Assembly: GCA_030673085.1 (NCBI GenBank)
Contig: DAOVFE010000020.1
Location: 1-11,886, forward strand
Direction: 5' to 3'
DNA length: 11,886 nt
From: Anaerolineales bacterium
Lineage (GTDB): Bacteria; Chloroflexota; Anaerolineae; Anaerolineales; E44-bin32
Of the stretch, positions 5,765 to 11,886 are shown piece by piece. The translations under genes and the position numbers were made by a program. The stretch's first letter is position 1. Each line of letters starts with the position of its first letter. The notes under the pieces are model-generated. The model ran no database searches and had not been told where the DNA came from. It worked only from the letters and a program-made list of their open reading frames with translations.

Positions 5765-7192
5765 CTACCTGTCTATCTGATGGCCATACGGGATGACTGC
5801 CCGATCCAACGTTTCGCCTTCCAAACTGATCGCTTCCAATTTAATCTGATCCTGAACGATGCTTAGGATGACAAAATGGGACTGCTTTGCGAAAATCTGG
5901 CTTTGAGGTAGGCGATTCTTTTCTGAATAAAGAACTGATGAGCCGCCCCCAGAGACAACATAGGTCACATCATCGATCAGTAAACGTTCATAATTGTGAT
6001 CATGGCCTGAGAGGACCAATGGCACATGAGCTTGCATAAATAGAGGATGCCAATTATGCCGAATTGCAAGGCCATCTGCTGCATGCAATCCACTTGAGTA
6101 GGGGGCTACATGAAAAATAGGAATTGTCAATCTGAATCGATCATCCTGAAGACGCTTGATGAGCCATTGGTCCTGAGCTTCCCTTCCCGAGGCGCCAAAG
6201 AAGGTTTGTGAATCCAACATCAATAATTGGATATCGCCATAAGGAACCATGTGCCAGCAGTCCAACACTGCGGATGTCCGAGTTTCCTCTTCAAACGTCT
6301 GAAATGGCGGAAATGCATAAAAATAAAACGGCTGTTCTTGCCAGGATGCAGCAACGTCATACTCATGATTTCCGGGCACCGGATAAATCGGCATCAGCTT
6401 TAGCAAAGGAGCAAATGGCGCGTAATATTTCCGCCGATAAGCTTCATCCAGGCTATTTTCCTCATAAGCACGATATACTAAATCGCCCGTATGAATGACG
6501 AAGTCGAGATTGTATGCCATCATCTTCTCGACTAGCGCGCAGGTCGTTGGGTCTCCAAATCCCGAATCGCCTATCACACCAATCCGCAACTCTGACTCGA
6601 GGCCATGTTGTGTTCGTAAATGAACCGGCTCCCAGTCGGTCTCCTGGAATGGCGGCGGCTTTAGATGTCCGTCAGCATCTCTCAGCCCGATCCAGATTAC
6701 ATATTCAGTATCGGGCGAAAGATTCTCAATCACCACCTGATGCCGTTGTACTGCGGGATCGAGTAGCTTCCAGCGGTACTGAGACATAGGCTGACCTTCT
6801 GTACCATAGAACAATACTCCCTCGCTGGGTTCCATGAGCTCAAAGAAAAGGACCGCCTTTGTCTCAGCTACATACTGAATCGTTAGCGGGAGTTTATAAG
6901 GGATTTCAGCCAGTTCGCCGGTGAGGATGGCGTCAAGGGCTAGATAATTTGGCTCGATAGAAGGTAACGCGGTAGAAATTCTTGCTGGCGAACTAGTTAC
7001 AGCCACCTGCAAGCTCTGCTGTTGGGTGCATGTAGCTATGGGGATTGGGGATTTTGCAGTGGAGACATATTCTGGGGTATTTATCGATTCTGTTCTGTCG
7101 CATGCAGCAAGGGCTAATATCATTAGGACGCTGGCAGCAGCTGCTCTACTGCGGTTGCTTATCCATTTTCTTCTCGCTTGGCCGCTTCCCAT
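5765..7192 (-). CDS. Lipoprotein metallophosphoesterase, purple acid phosphatase type
   Basis: A complete 475-residue protein. The N-terminus has Arg/Lys residues (RRKWISNRSR), a hydrophobic stretch and a lipobox LAAC with Cys31, so it should be exported and lipid-anchored. Residues of about 100-195 look like the fibronectin-like N-terminal domain of purple acid phosphatases (VLFYGTEG, VIENLSPDTEYVIWIG). The calcineurin-like catalytic domain carries all five metal-binding motifs: D209 in GDSGFGD, GDLVY with D237 and the family tyrosine Y240, GNHE (274-277), H361 in FHVAPYSS, and GHDHNYER (396-403). It would hydrolyse phosphomonoesters or related substrates outside the membrane with a dinuclear metal centre; the substrate is unknown. 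Its ATG lies 34 bp inside the end of the MazG gene in another frame, with GAGGAG 11 nt upstream, so translation is probably coupled. The start fits because it supplies the charged n-region of the signal peptide. Confidence 0.9.
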   Translation of the reverse strand: MGSGQARRKWISNRSRAAAASVLMILALAACDRTESINTPEYVSTAKSPIPIATCTQQQSLQVAVTSSPARISTALPSIEPNYLALDAILTGELAEIPYKLPLTIQYVAETKAVLFFELMEPSEGVLFYGTEGQPMSQYRWKLLDPAVQRHQVVIENLSPDTEYVIWIGLRDADGHLKPPPFQETDWEPVHLRTQHGLESELRIGVIGDSGFGDPTTCALVEKMMAYNLDFVIHTGDLVYRAYEENSLDEAYRRKYYAPFAPLLKLMPIYPVPGNHEYDVAASWQEQPFYFYAFPPFQTFEEETRTSAVLDCWHMVPYGDIQLLMLDSQTFFGASGREAQDQWLIKRLQDDRFRLTIPIFHVAPYSSGLHAADGLAIRHNWHPLFMQAHVPLVLSGHDHNYERLLIDDVTYVVSGGGSSVLYSEKNRLPQSQIFAKQSHFVILSIVQDQIKLEAISLEGETLDRAVIPYGHQIDR

Positions 7193-8616
7193 AATTTGTC
7201 CATCTCCTCGATAGTCATATCATCTAACCTTTGGCCGGCTTTAAGTGCGGCTTTTTCCAGGTAACTAAAACGACTCTGGAAGCGCTGATTTGCTGCCCGC
7301 AGTGCTGCTTCTGGATTTACATTTATCCAGCGCGCGTAGTTGACTACTGCAAATAGCAGGTCACCCATTTCAGCCGCGCGTTTCTCTTGATCCTCAGCCT
7401 GCTGTACTTCGCCAAGTTCCTCTGCAATCTTATCCAATACACCATCTAGTTTCGGCCAATCGAAACCGACCCGCGCTACCCGATCCTGAATCTCATTTGC
7501 TTGCGATAACGCCGGCAGCGTACGAGGCACTCCATTCAGTAGCCCCTCATGGTTGCCTTCCCGTTCGCGCTCTTTCGCCTTAAGCGTCTCCCAGAGGTGA
7601 AGCACCTCATCGGTACCATCTATGTCGATATCGCCAAAAACGTGCGGATGCCGGCGGATGATCTTGGCATTTATCCCGGCAACCACATCAGCCATTCTGA
7701 ACTCATCCGCCTCGGTGGCAATTTGCGCATGGAGAACAATCTGCAATAGCAGATCGCCAAGTTCCTCTTTTAACGCTTTTGGATTGTCTTCATCCAGCGC
7801 CTGCAGCACCTCATAAGCCTCTTCGAGCAAGTTAGTTCGGAGCGTCTGATGCGTCTGCTTTCGATCCCAAGGGCAGCCGCCCGGTGCCCGCAGGCAAGCG
7901 ATTGTCTCCTGGAAAGCTTCAAATGAAGATGCAACCGGCAATGGAGGCACAAATAAAACTGCCGCAGGATCGATCTTGCTGTTTCGATCAATCTCAAACA
8001 GAGAGAGCTTCTCTACAGTTGGTTGATCCAGCCCGGCAAAATGCAGCATGCTTACCGGGTGCTCACCCGGATATTGATTCATCAGAGTTAACTTTACACC
8101 GGCCGCCATATCCTTCGAATATAGATGGCCGATTAAAACCGGTGTATCGGGCGAAAAAGACGGGCTATGACCGCCAACTATGCATAATGCATCGATCACA
8201 TGCAGTCCATCAAGTACATCGATTCCTAACGCAGCAAGGCAAGGCTCGATGAAACTCATGCCCGATATGATACGTGCCGGTATTGCCAGTTCAATAGCTT
8301 TGCGCCGGATGGATAAGACAGTTGCATCCCCAATAAGAGGATCACCCGGCACAGCATAGAGAACGCCTTGAGGACGAGCGCCTAATTCTACAATCGTTTT
8401 CGTTATTGTATGGCAATTGTTTTCAAAATCGGTAGATTTTTGATAAAGAGCATCAAAGCTATGCATCTTTGTCGAAGCAGGTATAGCCGATACCGATGGA
8501 TGATGAGCGGTGCGAAGGTATATTTCTTTTGCCTTGCTCAACACGCCCTCGGCTTCTCGAGTAAGCAGGCCGGCATTGCCGGGTCCCAAACCCAAGATTG
8601 TGATTCCAGCAAACAC
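7159..8616 (-). CDS. mazG: Tetrapyrrole methylase/MazG fusion, nucleoside triphosphate pyrophosphohydrolase
   Basis: A 485-residue fusion of the YabN type, counted from a GTG at 8616. The N-terminal part (about 5-220) is a tetrapyrrole (corrin/porphyrin) methylase fold with the SAM-site signatures GLGPGN (9-14) and VPGDPLIGD (89-97). The C-terminal part is MazG with two tandem domains. The first has CPWDRKQTH (248-256), LLEEAYEVL (263-271), EELGDLLLQ (284-292) and RRHPHVFGD (321-329). The second has EELGEVQQAE, EMGDLLFAVVNYAR and the NxRFxxRFxxLE ending (443-454). MazG cleaves NTPs, including aberrant ones, to NMP and pyrophosphate using Mg2+ held by the E-x-x-E and E-x-x-D helices. The role of the methylase domain in such fusions is not established. 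The open frame also extends to a TTG at 8628. I chose the GTG because GGAG lies 6 nt before it. The phosphatase gene overlaps its 3' end by 34 bp. Confidence 0.93.
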   Translation of the reverse strand: MFAGITILGLGPGNAGLLTREAEGVLSKAKEIYLRTAHHPSVSAIPASTKMHSFDALYQKSTDFENNCHTITKTIVELGARPQGVLYAVPGDPLIGDATVLSIRRKAIELAIPARIISGMSFIEPCLAALGIDVLDGLHVIDALCIVGGHSPSFSPDTPVLIGHLYSKDMAAGVKLTLMNQYPGEHPVSMLHFAGLDQPTVEKLSLFEIDRNSKIDPAAVLFVPPLPVASSFEAFQETIACLRAPGGCPWDRKQTHQTLRTNLLEEAYEVLQALDEDNPKALKEELGDLLLQIVLHAQIATEADEFRMADVVAGINAKIIRRHPHVFGDIDIDGTDEVLHLWETLKAKEREREGNHEGLLNGVPRTLPALSQANEIQDRVARVGFDWPKLDGVLDKIAEELGEVQQAEDQEKRAAEMGDLLFAVVNYARWINVNPEAALRAANQRFQSRFSYLEKAALKAGQRLDDMTIEEMDKLWEAAKREENG

Positions 8617-8651
8617 ATTATGCTCCAATTGAATGATTAACTACCGGAAAA

Positions 8652-8771
8652 GAGGATGTTAAAAAAATATATTAGCCTATAAAAAAGTATGGTATATACG
8701 GCGCGGGAGCTTTACTCCCACTCCATATATACCATCCCATCGGCAAATAATTTCTCTCTTTCAACACTTTC
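8652..8771 (-). mobile_element. 120-bp MITE-like element (copy 2), between rpsI and mazG
   Basis: The left end GAGGATGTTAAAAAA (8652-8666) and the right end (complement of GAAAGTGTTGAAAGA, 8757-8771) form a degenerate inverted repeat of about 10 matches in 15. Length (120 against 118 bp), orientation relative to the flanking minus-strand genes, and about 40 of the first 54 positions match the element at 4214-4331. Many of the differences near the end are G/A or C/T transitions. The centres differ: here it is a strong hairpin (8689-8735). There is no coding capacity. Boundaries rest on alignment with copy 1 and could be off by a few bases. Confidence 0.5.
8681..8735 (-). terminator. Intrinsic terminator of the rpoA-rpsI operon
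   Basis: On the minus strand a perfect 10-bp stem (ATGGTATATA at 8735-8726 with TATATACCAT at 8698-8689) encloses a second stem GGGAG/CTCCC (8719-8715 and 8709-8705). It is followed by AC and six T residues (8686-8681). It stands about 100 bp after the rpsI stop and about 65 bp before the mazG start, so it should end the ribosomal transcript. The outer stem is AT-rich, so its efficiency is uncertain. Confidence 0.65.
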
Positions 8772-8832
8772 AGAGAATAGTTTTCCGCAGCCGATTATGG
8801 AAATGCAAAACTAGACCCATCCAGTTATCGTT

Positions 8833-9225
8833 TTAGCGCTTGGTATAGGTCGGCGCTTTTCGAGCACGCTTGAGTCCGGGCTTCTTGCGCTCTTTCATTC
8901 GAGAGTCGCGGGTTAAATGACGACATTTATGCAATGTCGCCCGCAGATCTGGCTCCATTTTCACCAGAGCTCGCGCTAGCCCCTGAAGAACGGCGCCTGT
9001 TTGACCCGATACGCCGCCTCCCTGAACCTTTGCCGTGATATCTAATTTGCCCTCGTAATCAACTGCGCGTAGAGGACCTCGAATCAATTCTGTATCTCCC
9101 AGCCGGGTGAAGTAATCTTCAATCGGTTTATCATTGACGATAAAACCGCCTTCTCCCTGCATAATTCTCACACGCGCCGTACTTGTCTTTCGACGCCCAA
9201 TTCCCTCGTAATATTGCACTGCCAT
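8833..9225 (-). CDS. rpsI: Small-subunit ribosomal protein S9 (uS9)
   Basis: A complete 130-residue S9, the normal length. It begins MAVQYYEGIGRRKTSTARVR, the conserved S9 start. It contains the typical GGVSGQTGAVLQGLARAL (70-87) and RDSRMKERKKPGLKRARK (105-122), and ends in the basic tail TYTKR, which in the ribosome reaches the P-site tRNA. It follows rplM as in most bacteria, but after an unusually long spacer of 162 bp with inverted repeats. Upstream of the ATG is the purine-rich AAAGGCAAGAG. It is the last gene before the terminator. Confidence 0.98.
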   Translation of the reverse strand: MAVQYYEGIGRRKTSTARVRIMQGEGGFIVNDKPIEDYFTRLGDTELIRGPLRAVDYEGKLDITAKVQGGGVSGQTGAVLQGLARALVKMEPDLRATLHKCRHLTRDSRMKERKKPGLKRARKAPTYTKR

Positions 9226-9253
9226 ATCTCTTGCCTTTCTCTTCCTTCATTCC

Positions 9254-9309
9254 GCCGACTCTATACGCCTTTTCCAGAATTGTCATTGGCTATAGGCGCC
9301 ATAGTCGGC
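9254..9309 (-). promoter_or_regulatory. Inverted repeat in the rplM-rpsI spacer, near the rpsI start
   Basis: GCCGACT (9254-9260) pairs perfectly with AGTCGGC (9303-9309). Inside it CGCC (9266-9269) can pair with GGCG (9295-9298), so the mRNA could form one long interrupted stem-loop that ends about 30 nt before the rpsI ATG. There is no T-tract, so it is not a terminator. It could influence rpsI translation or mRNA processing (inference). Confidence 0.4.
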
Positions 9310-9340
9310 ATATTAAGTCCTTCTGTCCATTTCAGCCTTT

Positions 9341-9376
9341 CCATCTATTCCATCAGATGGTCGGTAACATAGATGG
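9341..9376 (-). promoter_or_regulatory. Nested or alternative hairpins just after rplM
   Basis: CCATCTAT (9341-9348) pairs perfectly with ATAGATGG (9369-9376). Between them, CCATC (9350-9354) pairs with GATGG (9356-9360), and CCATCT (9341-9346) can instead pair with AGATGG (9355-9360). The mRNA therefore has competing structures beginning 11 nt after the rplM stop. No U-run follows. Possible roles are 3'-end protection or processing between rplM and rpsI (inference). Confidence 0.4.
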
Positions 9377-9387
9377 TCCTTGCTGCA

Positions 9388-9822
9388 CTAGCCAAGCGCC
9401 AGCGGCTTTGGTTCCTGGGCCTGGTGTGGATGTTCAGGGCCCGCATACACCTTGAGCTTTTTAATTAACTTACGGCCATGGCGATTGCGTGGAAGCATTC
9501 CCTTCACTGCTGATCGAATCACTCGACCCGGGAATTTATTCAATTGATCACGCAAACTGATTTTCTTCAATCCACCCGGATATCCGGAATGGCGATAGTA
9601 AAATTTCTGATCAAGTCGATTTCCTGTCACAGCAATCTTCTCTGCATTAATTACGATTACAAAATCGCCGACATCTACACCAGGTGTATATTGCGGTTTG
9701 TCTTTCCCTATAAGAATCCTGGCAATCTTGCTTGCTAGACGACCTAGAGTTTGGCCTTCAGCATCGGCAACATACCATTCATGAGTTAGATCACCAGGCT
9801 TCGGATAGTACGTCTTTTGCAC
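9388..9822 (-). CDS. rplM: Large-subunit ribosomal protein L13 (uL13)
   Basis: A complete 144-residue L13, the normal length. It shows the family sequence HEWYVADAEGQTLGRLASKIA (14-34), GDFVIVINAEKIAVTGNR (52-69), FYYRHSGYPGG (73-83) and the signature MLPRNRHGRKLIKKLKVYAG (109-128). L13 is an early assembly protein of the 50S subunit. The start is a GTG at 9822, supported by GGGAG 7 nt upstream. The 127-bp AT-rich gap to truA contains TATACT- and TATAGT-like words on the minus strand but no pair of well-spaced boxes, so an internal promoter there is possible but not shown. Confidence 0.98.
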   Translation of the reverse strand: MQKTYYPKPGDLTHEWYVADAEGQTLGRLASKIARILIGKDKPQYTPGVDVGDFVIVINAEKIAVTGNRLDQKFYYRHSGYPGGLKKISLRDQLNKFPGRVIRSAVKGMLPRNRHGRKLIKKLKVYAGPEHPHQAQEPKPLALG

Positions 9823-9949
9823 ACGCTTGCTCCCTAGCTAGAATTTCCTCTTACAGATATAAACTATAAATGCCAAGTATAATAGCGCTATTTTCAACCA
9901 AATTGACGCTTGCCAACAATATAAGTCGGCTTTAAAGGCTGTATATCCA

Positions 9950-10699
9950 CTATGCCGGATACGTTACTTGCTCTAGGCATAATCCCGATCCTGGCGCAAT
10001 CGCTCCTTGCCAGCGATTTGATGGATCATCGATCAACTCCAACATCTCATCCATCGGGTAACGCCCCTGCCCTACAGCAACCATTGCCGCAACCAGGCGA
10101 CGGACCATGTGATAGAGAAAGGCATTCCCTTCAATATCAAATGTCAGCACATTACCCTGACATTTCCAGTCCGCCCTAAACACTCGTCGCACCGTATGGC
10201 CGCCAGGCGCCGGAGATCTTCCAAAGGGCGCAAAATCTCGCTGGCCAATGATCCTGGCTGCAACTGTATTTATCGCGCCAAGATCAGGAACTGGCCATAC
10301 GCGCCAGGCAAAACGCTCTTGCAGCGGATCTCTCCGTGGTTCGCCGATTATCCGGTATTTATATCGACGCCTCTGAGCCGAATATCGAGGATGGAAACCC
10401 GGCGCAGCAAGCTCCGTATGCCACACAGCCACATCGGCTGGAAGCTTTGCATTCAATGCTCTTACTAGACTCTCTGTTCCATGAGACCAGTCGATCTCGT
10501 AAGAGATCACCTGCCCCCGGGCATGAACACCTGCATCAGTTCGTCCAGCCGCCTTGAGGCCAGCGTCTTCACCTTTCCATCCAAGGGAAGAAATAGCATC
10601 CTCTAACACACCTTGAACGGTTCGGATTCCTGCAGCTTGTCGCTGGAAACCCATAAAGTCAGTTCCATCATATGCGACAATCGTTTTGTAAATTGCCAT
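9950..10699 (-). CDS. truA: tRNA pseudouridine(38-40) synthase TruA
   Basis: A complete 249-residue TruA, the usual length. It converts uridines 38, 39 and 40 of the tRNA anticodon stem to pseudouridine. The catalytic aspartate is D55 in AAGRTDAGVHARGQV (50-64). Other family blocks are the N-terminal YDGTDFMGFQRQ (10-21), the fold element FHPRYSAQRRRYKYRI (101-116) and the C-terminal FLYHMVRRLVAAMVAVGQGR (193-212). It lies between rplQ and rplM, a common arrangement. The start has no clear ribosome-binding site; a small GGCG/CGCC hairpin (10701-10713) sits immediately before the ATG. Translation may depend on coupling to upstream ribosomes (inference). Confidence 0.97.
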   Translation of the reverse strand: MAIYKTIVAYDGTDFMGFQRQAAGIRTVQGVLEDAISSLGWKGEDAGLKAAGRTDAGVHARGQVISYEIDWSHGTESLVRALNAKLPADVAVWHTELAAPGFHPRYSAQRRRYKYRIIGEPRRDPLQERFAWRVWPVPDLGAINTVAARIIGQRDFAPFGRSPAPGGHTVRRVFRADWKCQGNVLTFDIEGNAFLYHMVRRLVAAMVAVGQGRYPMDEMLELIDDPSNRWQGAIAPGSGLCLEQVTYPA

Positions 10700-10730
10700 A
10701 GGCGTGCACCGCCAGGGACGCTCGCCCGCC

Positions 10731-10744
10731 TGGCCATTCGGCCA
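10731..10744 (-). repeat. Hairpin directly after rplQ
   Basis: TGGCC (10731-10735) and GGCCA (10740-10744) form a perfect 5-bp GC-rich stem with a 4-nt loop, starting 2 nt after the rplQ stop. It lacks a T-tract, so it is not an intrinsic terminator. It may mark a processing or stability element between rplQ and truA. Confidence 0.35.
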
Positions 10745-10746
10745 AG

Positions 10747-11124
10747 CTATTCTTCAACCAGCTCAAGCAGAACCATCTCGGCTGCATCGCCTTTGCGTGT
10801 GCCAAGCCGGATTATCCGTGTATAACCGCCTTGACGGTCGGCATAGCGCGGGGCAATATCGTCGAATAGTTTCTTAACGATCTCCGGATCAAGTAAACGT
10901 GCAGCTGTAATCCTGCGGGCATGAACCGCTTGTGCCTCATTCGCCTCGTTGCCGTGCTTTGCACGGGTAATCAGCTTTTCAGCATCAGCCCGAATTGCAG
11001 CCGCCTTTGCATGAGTTGTCTTAATACGCTCATGCCGAAATAGCTCTGTGATTAAGTTGCGCCGTAACATCTTGCGATGTCCGGAAGAGCGCCCTAGTAT
11101 TCGTCCAGCTACTCGATGCCTCAT
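10747..11124 (-). CDS. rplQ: Large-subunit ribosomal protein L17 (bL17)
   Basis: A complete 125-residue L17. The N-terminal signature MRHRVAGRILGRSSGHRKML and LITELFRHERIKTTHAKA are diagnostic. The C-terminal part YADRQGGYTRIIRLGTRKGDAAEMVLLELVE matches the end of the family domain. L17 is a bacteria-specific protein near the peptide exit tunnel. It follows rpoA after 11 bp, as in nearly all bacteria. Confidence 0.98.
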   Translation of the reverse strand: MRHRVAGRILGRSSGHRKMLRRNLITELFRHERIKTTHAKAAAIRADAEKLITRAKHGNEANEAQAVHARRITAARLLDPEIVKKLFDDIAPRYADRQGGYTRIIRLGTRKGDAAEMVLLELVEE

Positions 11125-11135
11125 CTCATCCTCAC

Positions 11136-11886
11136 TCAGTCTTCATCACCATCGCTGCTGGCTTCATCGGCCTCATCCTTAAGATACCCTTTTTCTATCA
11201 AGCGTTGCTTCAGCTCATCAAGGCTCTTTTCACCGAAGTTTCGGATCGAGAGCATAGCCTCGGGTCCTTTTTCAAGCATTTCGATAACTTCACCGACTGT
11301 GGTGATGCCAGTTCTTTTCAAAGAATTAAAAACTCGTACCGACAGATCGAGATTTTCAATCGGGATTTCATATGCCTCGTCTGCCATTTTGGGCTCTTCC
11401 TCTTGAGAAGCAGCCTCAATTAAGCTTTCCTCTGTGATGCCGGCAATATCACGAAGATGGATGACAAGAAACTGAGCAGCTTTACTGAGCGCCTCAGCAG
11501 GCTTGATAGTCCCATCGGTCCAGATCTCCATTATCAGGCGATTAAAATTAGTATCTTGGCCGACACGAGCCCGTTCGACATCATAATCCACTCGACGGAT
11601 AGGGCTGTAAATCGCATCTGTAGGAAGCTCCCCTATTGGCAATCTGCCGCGCTCATCCGATGGCGAGTACCCCCTACCTTTCTGCACGTTCATCTCAATT
11701 TCAAGATAAGCCTTATCATCGTCAACCGTGAACAGGTACAACTCTGGGTTGACCAATTCAACCTCGGCAGGCGCAGCAATGTCGGCCGCTGTAACCACGC
11801 CTTCACCATGCACTTCAAGATGAAGCCGAGCGTTATCACCTTCATGCAGAATCAAACGCAACTTTTTAATGTTGATCATGATCTGC
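11136..11886 (-). CDS. rpoA: RNA polymerase alpha subunit (5' end outside window)
   Basis: The C-terminal 250 or so residues of RpoA. The reading frame stays open past the ATG at 11879 to the window edge (CAG ATC precede it), and alpha subunits are usually about 310-330 residues, so that ATG is internal and the gene continues upstream. Visible parts of the N-terminal dimerisation/assembly domain are VVTAADIAAPAEVELVNPE, VQKGRGYSPSDERG, YSPIRRVDYDVERARVGQ and LIMEIWTDGTIKPAEAL. After an acidic linker (EEEPKMADEAYE) comes the C-terminal domain with its helix-hairpin-helix DNA- and activator-binding surface: LDLSVRVFNSLKRTGITTVGE and LSIRNFGEKSLDELKQRL. The tail is acidic (DEADEASSDGDED). It is the first gene of the ribosomal cluster seen here. 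Confidence 0.98.
   Translation of the reverse strand, partial: QIMINIKKLRLILHEGDNARLHLEVHGEGVVTAADIAAPAEVELVNPELYLFTVDDDKAYLEIEMNVQKGRGYSPSDERGRLPIGELPTDAIYSPIRRVDYDVERARVGQDTNFNRLIMEIWTDGTIKPAEALSKAAQFLVIHLRDIAGITEESLIEAASQEEEPKMADEAYEIPIENLDLSVRVFNSLKRTGITTVGEVIEMLEKGPEAMLSIRNFGEKSLDELKQRLIEKGYLKDEADEASSDGDED

Noticed and set aside
10109..10468. Long plus-strand frame of 119 codons opposite truA, and other long frames opposite rpoA and the kinase
   Set aside because: They are antisense shadows of well-identified genes and carry no independent start signals or motifs.
1..11886. CRISPR array, tRNA, rRNA, defence or toxin-antitoxin system
   Set aside because: No regularly spaced direct repeats and no cloverleaf or rRNA signature were found. 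MazG here is the housekeeping NTP pyrophosphohydrolase fused to a methylase domain, not part of a visible mazEF module.

Overview
This window looks like bacterial chromosome, mostly housekeeping, with moderate GC. The organism is probably a member of Chloroflexota (Anaerolineae or a relative) or a similar deep-branching lineage. That placement is an inference from the style of the RpoA, L13 and S9 proteins, the rpoA-rplQ-truA-rplM-rpsI order, and the company of a phytol-kinase-type lipid kinase and a YabN-type MazG. It cannot be proven without a database search.

Right part (about 8.8-11.9 kb, all minus strand): the distal end of the large ribosomal-protein/RNA-polymerase operon. The order in transcription is rpoA (start outside the window), rplQ, truA, rplM and rpsI. 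Two sets of inverted repeats lie in the rplM-rpsI spacer. A convincing intrinsic terminator follows rpsI and sits inside a roughly 120-bp repeat element.

Middle (5.5-8.6 kb, minus strand): a tetrapyrrole-methylase/MazG fusion (nucleotide pyrophosphohydrolase), whose real start is probably a GTG. Its last codons overlap the start of a lipoprotein of the purple-acid-phosphatase type. Convergent to these, on the plus strand, is a membrane-bound phytol/dolichol-kinase-family protein (4755-5495), followed by a doubtful 80-codon ORF.

Left part (0-3.9 kb, minus strand): a two-component system in the order response regulator then kinase. It pairs an OmpR/PhoB-type regulator with a soluble GAF-GAF-PAS histidine kinase carrying a Cys-x10-Cys-x2-Cys pattern in its PAS domain. 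After a gap of about 380 bp comes a two-gene unit: an LsrG/YgiN-like ABM-domain protein and, 4 bp later, an iron-type alcohol dehydrogenase that runs off the window edge.

The least expected structure is a pair of related elements of 118 and 120 bp (4214-4331 and 8652-8771) in the same orientation. They share terminal inverted repeats of the form GAGGxTGTT(G/A)AAAAA and one conserved half. One supplies the 3' end of a doubtful ORF; the other carries the terminator behind rpsI. I read them as diverged copies of a MITE-like, non-autonomous element. I see no defence system, CRISPR array, tRNA or rRNA, and no clear new multi-gene system.
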